Source: an uncultured Bacteroidales bacterium (lineage in GTDB: Bacteria > Bacteroidota > Bacteroidia > Bacteroidales > Marinilabiliaceae). From it: DNA of 11,969 bases. Positions 1 to 6,246 of this stretch are shown here, one piece after another; the stretch's first letter is position 1; every line of letters starts with the position of its first letter. Under the pieces are notes generated by a model that was not told the DNA's origin, ran no database searches, and worked only from the letters and a program-made list of their open reading frames with translations. The stretch spans positions 1 to 11,969 of the forward strand of contig CAKUVM010000043.1 of assembly GCA_934699135.1 (NCBI GenBank), in the 5' to 3' direction. The position numbers were made by a program, and so were the translations under genes.

Positions 1-43
1 TGCCGACACTCTGGTGTCGGCACGGCTCTTTTTACCTTTTTGT
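1..43. terminator. Hairpin with T-rich flank, probably a bidirectional terminator cut by the window edge
   Basis: Bases 1-9 (TGCCGACAC) pair perfectly with 14-22 (GTGTCGGCA) around a four-base loop. The right arm is followed by CGGCTC and then two T runs (29-33 and 36-40). The left side is lost at the window edge, so I cannot see whether the stem continues with a matching GAGCCG, which would make it a terminator for both strands. It lies about 94 bases beyond the stop of the FGE-fold lipoprotein gene and would suit the end of that operon. Alternatively it terminates a plus-strand gene arriving from the left. Confidence 0.55.
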
Positions 44-115
44 GACCCCCACGCCATATGAGAGGGCAGGCTCGGCGCATCTGTGGCTCGCAACTCGCGG
101 CACGTGAACTAAAGC

Positions 116-1450
116 TTACCGGTCAACGCGAACAACTCTGAAACCGACATTGGCGTACCCGCCAGAGCCATCGCGAGCGTCGCCAGAGTATTCACTTCGG
201 CAAGCGTCTCTGCTCGAATCCCAACTACCGCCTTTCACAACGTATTCACCTGCGGCATTTGTGGTCGATGTCCACTCCCAACAGTTCCCCCAAAAATCTA
301 TGCCACCACACGCGCCACATGTCTGGACGTAGGCATCAACTGACGTTATGCCTTTTTCAATATGGCCGCTGTTCATACTCACGTCCTTAGGCATATGGCC
401 CGCGGCGAGAATCCATTCCTCCTCCGATGGCAAACGATATTCATGCCACGCATCTTGCCCGCTCAACCATTGGCAATAGGAAGCTGCGTCCGCATAAGAA
501 ACGTTTACGACTGGGTAGTTCTCTTCTCCTTGCGGGAAAGCGAACCCACTCTTAAAGGTCGCATAGTCCTCATTGGTGATTGGCGCATAACCAATGTATG
601 GGTTGTTGGCATCCGCCCCTCTAAGCACCAGCCACTCATCGTTCGGATCGTCATCAGCCCGCGGGTCTATCAGCCTATAGAATTGTTGCTCCAGACGGAT
701 GTCTCGGTTCTCTACCATTTCATCAACAATGGCTTGCATCTCGTCCACCAGATTCTGATGAAGAGCTTCGCGCTCCAGCTCGCGCAACTTTGCTTTCTTG
801 CGTGCCACCACTTTGTCATATCTGACTCCCATTTGCTCCATCAGCGCGGCCTTGTTATCCTCCGTCGGGTTATGCTGATAAGCCGCAAGCGCGTCTTGGG
901 TCGCCTGGTTGAGCTCCGGCCTCTCGTCTTCCACGAAAGGCTCGTCCGGGTCGGTGAACTCTAGCTCGCTTTCCACAAGATCAGCGGGCGTGATGAAAGA
1001 AGCAGCCTCAACCGTCTGATGCACTCCGAAATAGCTTGCCACTTGCCCGTCTTTGTAAATGGAGAGTCGGTAACCGCCGCTTAGGTCACAAGGGAACGTG
1101 ATGATATAATAGTCATTGTTTGGCGCGAGAGTGCAGCCTTCCGGCGCGCTGAAGGTGATAATTGATTCAATCTCGCCACCCAGGACTCCGGCTATCTGAT
1201 ATCCGTCTACACTCTCCAAGACAACTTGTGTGATGCCAGACAACTGAAAATTAAGGTGTATGCCGCCCAAGCCTTGCTTAGCCAAGTCATCCAATGAGAC
1301 TGCCTCATTGGCATATTGTTCCGTTGCCACTGTTATCGAATTTTCCTCCGGGGCTTCACCCAAATCTCCAATGACATCCCGCGTCTCTGAGGAACAAGCG
1401 CATAGGAGCGCAGCCGACATGATGGCCGCGTTTAATGTCATCGCCTTCAT
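116..1450 (-). CDS. Lipoprotein with C-terminal degenerate FGE-sulfatase / C-type-lectin fold domain
   Basis: This 444-residue envelope protein is the last gene of the sigma-factor operon, 13 bases after the Spy-like gene. A hydrophobic leader ends in L-C-A-C, giving a probable lipidation cysteine at 19; the Cys at -2 is an atypical lipobox. Residues about 65-160 look like a beta-sandwich of the fimbrillin-like kind found in Bacteroidales lipoproteins (low confidence). Residues about 195-258 are charged and probably coiled coil. Residues about 285-444 carry the hallmarks of the FGE-sulfatase (SUMF1-like) fold: T-N-E-D-Y near 292, RLPSEEEW at 339-346, WGNCWEW at 387-393, GGSW at 407-410 and GFRVVR at 436-441. 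In genuine FGE the segment after GGSW has two catalytic cysteines. Here the first appears to be Ser/Asp, with only Cys417 retained, so sulfatase-activating activity is unlikely and a binding or structural role fits better. Three further cysteines (378, 381, 390) sit just before WEW. The ATG at 1450 follows an AGGA placed very close; an ATG at 1441 is the alternative. Confidence 0.85.
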   Translation of the reverse strand: MKAMTLNAAIMSAALLCACSSETRDVIGDLGEAPEENSITVATEQYANEAVSLDDLAKQGLGGIHLNFQLSGITQVVLESVDGYQIAGVLGGEIESIITFSAPEGCTLAPNNDYYIITFPCDLSGGYRLSIYKDGQVASYFGVHQTVEAASFITPADLVESELEFTDPDEPFVEDERPELNQATQDALAAYQHNPTEDNKAALMEQMGVRYDKVVARKKAKLRELEREALHQNLVDEMQAIVDEMVENRDIRLEQQFYRLIDPRADDDPNDEWLVLRGADANNPYIGYAPITNEDYATFKSGFAFPQGEENYPVVNVSYADAASYCQWLSGQDAWHEYRLPSEEEWILAAGHMPKDVSMNSGHIEKGITSVDAYVQTCGACGGIDFWGNCWEWTSTTNAAGEYVVKGGSWDSSRDACRSEYSGDARDGSGGYANVGFRVVRVDR

Positions 1451-1463
1451 TTCCTGTCAATTT

Positions 1464-1940
1464 TTATTTTTCATCACGCATGTCTCGCCGCTTTGCCTTA
1501 TGTTCTGATGCCGGGCCTGGCCTGCGTTTGGCCAGCCGATCCATTATCATTCGCTCTTGCTCATACACATTTTCTATCTGTGTTTGTGTCAAGAACTTAG
1601 AGTATTCCTTATAATACTTTTGGCGTATGTTGAGAATCTTCTCGCTCCTGGCAAACCGTTGTTTGATGCGTTCCTCATTTTCTTGCTCTGACAGCACTCT
1701 CGTGTTTGGACGCTGACGAGGCCCCAACGCCCAAATTTCCCTTTGGTAATCGCAGAAAACCTTGACAAACCGCTCCGTGGCGGTGTCGCAGAAACCCAAC
1801 TCATTAGCAATATGCTTAGCCTGGACCTCCGCAAGTTCCTCTCGCGAGAGTCGTGGCGCATCATCCCCCTGCGCGAATGCCGTGGCGCAAGACGCAATCA
1901 TAATGATTGCAACAACTGCAATTCTGATTATATATATCAT
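1464..1940 (-). CDS. Exported Spy/CpxP-like (LTxxQ) periplasmic protein
   Basis: I chose the start at 1940 (158 residues) because AAAAGGATATC lies directly before that ATG and it gives a clean signal peptide ending A-F-A-Q, with cleavage near residue 23. An upstream in-frame ATG at 1970 overlaps the anti-sigma stop and would add ten hydrophilic residues. The mature protein is helical and highly charged. It has a segment beginning LSREEL at 31 and a later helix with the pattern R-x-K-Y-Y-K-E-Y followed by LTQTQ at 117-121, which matches the LTxxQ motif of the Spy/CpxP/ZraP family. Family members are periplasmic chaperones or adaptors, some of which bind metal. Small proteins of this type commonly follow ECF sigma/anti-sigma pairs in Bacteroidota. 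The C-terminus is strongly basic. The assignment rests on one motif plus context, so the family is likely but not certain; its client is unknown. Confidence 0.75.
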   Translation of the reverse strand: MIYIIRIAVVAIIMIASCATAFAQGDDAPRLSREELAEVQAKHIANELGFCDTATERFVKVFCDYQREIWALGPRQRPNTRVLSEQENEERIKQRFARSEKILNIRQKYYKEYSKFLTQTQIENVYEQERMIMDRLAKRRPGPASEHKAKRRDMRDEK

Positions 1941-1962
1941 GATATCCTTTTTTATATGATAC

Positions 1963-2313
1963 TCATTCATTTACAAAGAGATCTTCTTGATAGATGCTCA
2001 GCAGGAATGCCTGATCGTCAGCTGAAAGTTGACAGAAAGCCTGGTCGACATCATTGGCGGAGACATGACCAGAGCTGGAGAATCCTATGCTTAAGGCTAT
2101 AACCAAAGCAATGGATGCGGCCACGGCAATGGCGCCTCTTTGCCAAATGCGCAGCTTTCGCTTACGCTCCGTATGGCTAGAGGCCACATTCTCAAGGCAG
2201 TCGGTTTTCGCCTTCTCCCAAATGTCTTCCTCAAGTTTGTCGAAGAAACCATCGGGAGTGGTGTAAGGCATCCGTTTGCCGACTTTCCCAAGATCAAATT
2301 CTTTACTCGTCAT
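1963..2313 (-). CDS. Single-pass anti-sigma-like membrane protein
   Basis: This 116-residue protein starts four bases after the sigma factor stop, which suggests tight co-translation. The N-terminal part (1-58) is cytoplasmic in character and includes VGKRMPYTTPDGFF at 11-24, a motif I associate with small proteins next to ECF sigma factors in Bacteroidales. A transmembrane helix spans about 60-79, flanked by a basic stretch (ERKRKLR) that predicts the N-terminus inside. A periplasmic tail of about 35 residues follows. No H-x3-C-x2-C zinc anti-sigma motif is present, so it is not a classical ZAS-domain protein. It probably holds the sigma factor at the membrane, with the tail sensing the envelope, but that role comes from position and topology and not from a recognised anti-sigma domain. 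Confidence 0.75.
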   Translation of the reverse strand: MTSKEFDLGKVGKRMPYTTPDGFFDKLEEDIWEKAKTDCLENVASSHTERKRKLRIWQRGAIAVAASIALVIALSIGFSSSGHVSANDVDQAFCQLSADDQAFLLSIYQEDLFVNE

Positions 2314-2317
2314 ATTG

Positions 2318-2854
2318 TCAATCGGTCGAGTTCAAACACTTGATAATCTTCTCTTTTGCTATATGGAAGTTCACCTTGGCAGCCGAGGGCGTGGAACCCG
2401 TAGCTTCCGCTATCTCATCGAAACTTAGTTCATCGTAATAGCGAAGGTTGAACGCGGCCTGCTGCTTAGCCGGCAATGAGAGAATCGCCCTCTGCAACTT
2501 CACGGCCTCCAAGTCAGTATAATCCACGTAATTGTCAGCCATAAGGCGATTTGCCCCGTCATCATCGTCTAGAGAGACTCGTCCTTGCCCCCGGGAGCCA
2601 ATCTGTCGAAGCGCCTCATTCGTGGCTATCCGGAAAATCCAGCCACGAAAAGAGTTGTCTTCCTTAAAACCGTCAAATGAACGGAATATTCTGATAAAGG
2701 TTTCCTGCGTGGCGTCTTGCGCATCATCATGGGCAACGACCAATCTGCGGATATGCCAATATATTGGTTGCTTGTACTTCCGCATCAAGAGCCGAAAGCC
2801 TATTTCAGACCTTTCCCTAAGGGCTCGAACGATGTCTTTGTCATCGATCGTCAT
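2318..2854 (-). CDS. ECF-family RNA polymerase sigma factor
   Basis: This is a 178-residue sigma-70 family protein of ECF size with only regions 2 and 4. Region 2 (about 15-85) contains DAQDATQETFIRIFRSF at 44-60 and the F-R-G-W-I-F-R-I-A-T-N segment of region 2.3/2.4. The linker (90-115) is rich in aspartate. Region 4 (about 120-172) has LPAKQQAAFNLRYYDELS followed by the helix-turn-helix around FDEIAEATGSTPSAAK. Its ATG overlaps the stop of the preceding exported-protein gene as ATGA (2851-2854), so translation is probably coupled. The anti-sigma-like gene follows at once. It presumably directs core polymerase to its own operon and other envelope genes, and autoregulation is likely for this arrangement. 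The family call is secure; the regulon is unknown. Confidence 0.95.
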   Translation of the reverse strand: MTIDDKDIVRALRERSEIGFRLLMRKYKQPIYWHIRRLVVAHDDAQDATQETFIRIFRSFDGFKEDNSFRGWIFRIATNEALRQIGSRGQGRVSLDDDDGANRLMADNYVDYTDLEAVKLQRAILSLPAKQQAAFNLRYYDELSFDEIAEATGSTPSAAKVNFHIAKEKIIKCLNSTD

Positions 2855-3198
2855 ATCACGTAAAGTTTCTTCCTTCCTTTCCGTACCATCTTGATGGGGT
2901 TGTTGTCGCTGATGGCGAAGGCGTCCAGTTCAGCCTCCGCCTCCGCGGGTGTCAGGCCGGCCATCTCACTGTATTTGGAAATGCGGAGCGACCTGTGGCC
3001 TCTCAAGTAAGCCAAAGCCAACTCCAAACGATCCGCCACGCTTAGACTGCCACGTGCTGGAGCCTGAACCGCGGGGCTACGGACCACCGTCACTACCACA
3101 GGGCGGCAAAGGACGTGATGATGATGCCTATGCTGCGCGAAAGTCGTCGTCGTCACCAAAGCCATCATGGCAAAGGACAACATTCTCTTGATATTCAT
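2851..3198 (-). CDS. Small exported protein with histidine cluster and winged-helix-like C-terminus
   Basis: I place the start at 3198 (115 residues) because GGAG sits six bases upstream and the product then opens with a textbook signal peptide (M-N-I-K-R, hydrophobic core, cleavage at TFA|Q near 21). Upstream ATGs at 3216 and 3210 are less suitable. The mature protein starts with H-R-H-H-H-H at 23-28, a possible metal ligand cluster, then a valine- and proline-rich linker to about 50. Residues about 52-115 have the spacing of a winged helix: a helix (VADRLELALAYL), I-S-K-Y-S-E-M-A-G-L-T as a turn, a recognition-like helix with A-E-A-E-L, and a basic wing ending K-G-R-K-K-L-Y-V-I. A secretion signal on such a fold is unexpected. 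It is the first gene of the sigma operon and overlaps the sigma start by four bases. It may sense or bind a ligand in the periplasm, but I do not recognise a named family. Confidence 0.8.
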   Translation of the reverse strand: MNIKRMLSFAMMALVTTTTFAQHRHHHHVLCRPVVVTVVRSPAVQAPARGSLSVADRLELALAYLRGHRSLRISKYSEMAGLTPAEAEAELDAFAISDNNPIKMVRKGRKKLYVI

Positions 3199-3219
3199 CG
3201 TTGACTCCATAACCATAGT

Positions 3220-3314
3220 ATTTTACTTTTTACGTTGTCTGTAGTGCCATTATTGTAGAGCTCTTTTTATGGACGTTACGACTATATGACCCGTCGAAAA
3301 CTAAAAAGTAAAAT
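3220..3314. repeat. 13-base perfect inverted repeat bracketing the operon promoter region
   Basis: ATTTTACTTTTTA at 3220-3232 is the exact reverse complement of TAAAAAGTAAAAT at 3302-3314. The 69 bases between them contain the candidate promoter of the sigma operon. The match stops at both ends after 13 bases. The arms are AT-rich, so chance is a real possibility. The geometry resembles the small invertible promoters of Bacteroidales, but no recombinase gene is in the window and I do not recognise the arm sequence as a known invertase site. Confidence 0.5.
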
Positions 3315-3366
3315 CAGGACACGTTTTTTTTTCGTGAAACCTCGGTTGGAATTTCCTGAACATAGT

Positions 3367-3393
3367 AAGAGACGGGTCCGCGGCCCGTCTCTT
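3367..3393 (-). terminator. Hairpin downstream of the amidase gene, probable terminator
   Basis: AAGAGACGGG (3367-3376) pairs perfectly with CCCGTCTCTT (3384-3393) around a seven-base loop. It lies 45 bases beyond the stop of the large amidase/golvesin gene and upstream of the sigma operon, where a terminator is expected. The weak point is the lack of a clear T run after the stem on the minus strand (ACTATGTT follows). It may therefore be a weak intrinsic terminator or a transcript-stabilising stem. Confidence 0.5.
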
Positions 3394-3437
3394 CTTCACC
3401 GCCCCCCCGGGGCGCTCGTCCTTTCCTTTTTTAAGGT

Positions 3438-6140
3438 CTAATACCCGACCACCACCACATTTCCTATCTCCACGGCCGCGGACATCTGGGTGTCGGCGTA
3501 GCGGCACACGGTGCGCGCCTGCGGCACGGCTGGCTCTATGGCATCGGCATTGCGCCACGCGTGGCCATCGGGACTGGGGGGCGTTATGGCGTTCTCCCGC
3601 AGCCAACGCGGCTTTGCCGTGAGGCGGAACGCCGACGTGGCGCGAGGCGCGCGGAAGAAGAAACCCAAGACGTTGGCGCACCACGTCTTGATGTCATCGC
3701 TCGCAATGTCTGACCCGACAAAGCAACCACTCACCACAATCTTGGCGGCGGAAGACTTCAGAGCCTCAACATGGCGGCGAAACCCTGGCGTGTATATGGC
3801 ATGGCGCAGGCCTGCATGGCCGTAGGGCGTGGCTCGTTGGCGATCCAAGTTTATGCGCACCAGAGAATAGGCCGTAGTGTCGCGGCCCGGCAGCGTGTCC
3901 GAGTCGAAAAAACTCTTGGATACGCTCACGAAAGAGTATCCCTCCATGCGCAGGGCGTGAGCCACATCAGATGGCTCATTGGAGAGAGTGGCGGCCCCAC
4001 GGGCGTGAACCATCTCCAAGTTGGCCAGTGAGGCCCCACAGCCAGGCGAGTCATCGTCAGTCCAACCGCTATGCGGGTCGAAGTCGAATTGCTCCCCCAC
4101 GGAATAGACGTCGGCCGGCCACGGGGCCCCGGCGTCGGCCCAGGGCAGCACGCCACGCACCTGCGGGCCTGTGGCCATCTGCGGGGCGGCGAGCCTATCC
4201 ATGCCCTCAACGAGCAGCGCACGCCTCCCGCCATTCCATAGGCAAGCGGAAAGGGACTCGGACGGCAGGCTGCGCCCTCCCGGCCCCACGGCCACGACAC
4301 GATAGTTTCTCACAACCCCATCGAGCGGCTGACGGACAACGGCAAACGTGTCGGCCGTGGAACAAACCTCCCTGCCGCCCTCATAGACAAAATATCTGTC
4401 CGCCACGGCCGTGGGCTCCAACGTATCGGCCGTGGCGGACCAACAGACAGCCACGGAGTCGGCGCCAACGAAACGAAGCCCCACGCGAGACGGAGGCAGT
4501 GGCGCCACGGGAGCGGAAGACCCCGCCAAATATCGCAATATACCCTTATATATGGCTCGGCACACATCTTGGCGAAAGGCAGGATGAAGACCGCACGTCA
4601 TATCTGCCACGTTTTGGTGAGAGAGAAGCTCTAGCAACAAAGACGGGACGGCAGGGCGACGGCTCTCCGAATAACCCTTGTCGGCAATGCCGCGCCATGT
4701 CCAATCCGGCCTCCACGCTCGGCGAATGTCTGATATGACGGAACCCGTCACAAGCCCCGCCATCTGACGAGACGTGAGCGTGGAGCGTCCGTCGGGCAGC
4801 CTCCCGCCATCTTTCTTCGTCGTGATGAGAGCCAGTGTGCCAATGACGGAGTCGCCCTCAGAGACGCCGGCATCAGTGTGCAGGGCGAAAGAGAGGTCGA
4901 TGGGGATATGTTTGTCCGCGACAAGCGAATTGACCCACTCCCCGCGGCAATTTATGTCGTCAGAATAATCACTCTTCCCCTGGCTCAAGCTCAGCACCTT
5001 GTCTTTGTCAAAACCATCTGCCTGAAGATAATATCTCGCGGCCTCTGCCCACGATGGCAGCCCGCTCACGCCGCCGTCTCGCTCCACCACGCCCATGCCA
5101 CCACCAATGCGCACGGCATCGGCCGACACCGGGCCGCGCCCCTTGATGACCACGGCCCACTCCCTGCCCTCGGCAAAGGGCAGCCACCCCAGCGGCACCC
5201 ACATGCCGCCTCCCATGGATTGCCGCACGGCGAAATGGGCCTCGCCACCCGCATGGCGCACCGTCACCAAAACTTCATCTTGCGCCTGTGGCAGACGCGC
5301 GTAGGCCAGATATACCATCATAAGTCCGCTTGCTGGCGCCAGACCCGTGAAGACGGCAGAGTCCGCCGCTCCAAAATCATAGACGTGGGCTCGGCCCATG
5401 CTAAAGGGGTTGTCATAGGCTCGGAGCTTGTCCCGACGCGCATAGCCAGCCACCGTGGACCGCGGAGTCACCGTGACGGAGTAGGCTGGGAAGGGGTCGG
5501 AATCGTCCACCACGACGCAAACGGAGGTGGTGTCGCGCTCACGCGGCGTGAAGACGTTGGCCCCAGCCCCCTCAAGCATAGGAATGAGGAAAGGGAGGAC
5601 GTATGAGGGCGTGTAGAGATCCTCCACCGTGGTGAGGAGCCTGGCTCTCTGCCACTCCCACCGTCCCAGTTTTTTCTCATAATATCGCCCATGGCTTGGC
5701 CACAAGGCAATGTTGCGGCCATACAGTGACCCGCCAAAACCGCCGTCGAGGCGGCGCACAGGCGACCCTTGGGGCATGGTGCCGCACCAGGCCGAATCTT
5801 CCAAGGCTTGCGCGCCGAGGTCGACCCCCGCCGCCACGAAACTGACGCGGGCGTCTGGCATTCCGCACCAAGCCCGCAGGCTGTCTTCCGCGGCAAGAGC
5901 CTGACGCCGCGTGATGGGGAGCTGCGCCGCATTGTCTGACAAGCGCACGCGGATCTGCCCACGGCCATCAGCCTTGACGGAGACCATGCGCACGCCGCCT
6001 TCCAACGCGACATACGGGCCACTCAAAATGGAGATGAGCGTGTCGGCCGGAACTAGGCCCGTCACCGACGTAAATTGCCCGCTAACCCGCGCGCACAGGC
6101 AATACAGGAGGCTCATCAGCAATAATATTCTCTTTTTCAC
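3438..6140 (-). CDS. Exported zinc amidase (Amidase_3-like) interrupted by a golvesin-like domain, with FN3-like and C-terminal domains
   Basis: Residue numbers count from a GTG at 6176. I prefer the GTG at 6140 (residue 13) because it gives a compact signal peptide beginning K-K-R with cleavage near V-S-G-Q; neither start has a good ribosome-binding site. The protein resembles large Bacteroidales proteins annotated as N-acetylmuramoyl-L-alanine amidase or xanthan lyase. Amidase_3 hallmarks come in two blocks. Block one has WPSHGRYYE (His162) and V-E-D-L-Y (Glu185), then G-A-N-V-F-T-P-R near 205. Block two has F-A-L-H-T-D-A-G (His433) and L-L-L-E-L-L (Glu516). Between them, about 225-362, is a golvesin-like beta domain ending in G-G-G-M-W-V-P-L-G and A-D-A-V-R-I-G-G-G. 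Residues about 560-645 look like fibronectin type III. The last 260 residues are an alpha/beta domain I cannot name. It probably cleaves peptidoglycan stem peptides in the periplasm or at the surface; the fold is clear but activity is inferred. Confidence 0.82.
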   Translation of the reverse strand: MKKRILLLMSLLYCLCARVSGQFTSVTGLVPADTLISILSGPYVALEGGVRMVSVKADGRGQIRVRLSDNAAQLPITRRQALAAEDSLRAWCGMPDARVSFVAAGVDLGAQALEDSAWCGTMPQGSPVRRLDGGFGGSLYGRNIALWPSHGRYYEKKLGRWEWQRARLLTTVEDLYTPSYVLPFLIPMLEGAGANVFTPRERDTTSVCVVVDDSDPFPAYSVTVTPRSTVAGYARRDKLRAYDNPFSMGRAHVYDFGAADSAVFTGLAPASGLMMVYLAYARLPQAQDEVLVTVRHAGGEAHFAVRQSMGGGMWVPLGWLPFAEGREWAVVIKGRGPVSADAVRIGGGMGVVERDGGVSGLPSWAEAARYYLQADGFDKDKVLSLSQGKSDYSDDINCRGEWVNSLVADKHIPIDLSFALHTDAGVSEGDSVIGTLALITTKKDGGRLPDGRSTLTSRQMAGLVTGSVISDIRRAWRPDWTWRGIADKGYSESRRPAVPSLLLELLSHQNVADMTCGLHPAFRQDVCRAIYKGILRYLAGSSAPVAPLPPSRVGLRFVGADSVAVCWSATADTLEPTAVADRYFVYEGGREVCSTADTFAVVRQPLDGVVRNYRVVAVGPGGRSLPSESLSACLWNGGRRALLVEGMDRLAAPQMATGPQVRGVLPWADAGAPWPADVYSVGEQFDFDPHSGWTDDDSPGCGASLANLEMVHARGAATLSNEPSDVAHALRMEGYSFVSVSKSFFDSDTLPGRDTTAYSLVRINLDRQRATPYGHAGLRHAIYTPGFRRHVEALKSSAAKIVVSGCFVGSDIASDDIKTWCANVLGFFFRAPRATSAFRLTAKPRWLRENAITPPSPDGHAWRNADAIEPAVPQARTVCRYADTQMSAAVEIGNVVVVGY
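4398..4440. repeat. 14-base perfect inverted repeat inside the amidase gene
   Basis: GTCCGCCACGGCCG (4398-4411) and CGGCCGTGGCGGAC (4427-4440) are exact reverse complements around a 15-base loop. They fall in the FN3-like region and encode S-A-T-A-D and T-A-V-A-D on either side of the loop. The minus-strand transcript would fold into a very stable stem followed by AGATATTTTG. It could be a by-product of GC-rich codon choice or a pause/attenuation point. Confidence 0.55.
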
Positions 6141-6246
6141 GCGATGAACAGATGAAACGAAGAACGCCCGCTCCACACCACTCCGGGGCAGACGCGCGGG
6201 CGCACAAACTTCTTTTCTCCGCGGGCGGACACTCGCCCAATGAAAA

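Larger units (their letters stand above)
3199..3437 (-). promoter_or_regulatory. Intergenic region with likely promoter of the sigma-factor operon
   Basis: No convincing gene lies in these 239 bases. The half nearest the operon is AT-rich. On the minus strand a GTAACG (3279-3274), resembling the AAC-type -35 of ECF promoters, is 16 bases from TACAAT (3257-3252), which could serve as a -10. I see no TAnnTTTG element here. This would suit an autoregulated ECF promoter but is a weak match made by eye. A 13-base inverted repeat brackets this putative promoter (separate entry). The half nearest the amidase gene holds a GC-rich hairpin (separate entry). Confidence 0.35.

Noticed and set aside
362..964. 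A 200-codon plus-strand open frame opposite the FGE-fold lipoprotein
   Set aside because: The minus strand has a full lipoprotein with conserved motifs here; the plus frame has no domain-like pattern and no ribosome-binding site.
3401..3412. GCCCC/GGGGC palindrome near the amidase stop
   Set aside because: A five-pair stem within a run of C and G; it is explained by base composition.
3301..3684. A 127-codon minus-strand open frame spanning the end of the amidase gene and the intergenic hairpin
   Set aside because: It overlaps the amidase C-terminus in another frame, runs through the terminator-like hairpin, and has an Arg/His-rich composition.
3971..4738. A 255-codon open frame on the plus strand, opposite the amidase gene
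   Set aside because: The product is a low-complexity mix of Arg, Pro, His and Ala typical of the antisense of GC-rich coding DNA, and the minus-strand frame encodes recognisable domains across the same bases.
4878..5606. A 242-codon plus-strand open frame
   Set aside because: It is antisense to the golvesin-like and amidase blocks, has no recognisable motif, and is rich in His and Arg as expected for a shadow frame.
6223..6238. Small hairpin GGGCG/CGCCC after rsmG as a terminator
   Set aside because: Only five pairs and no U-rich tail on the minus strand, so it is too weak to call.
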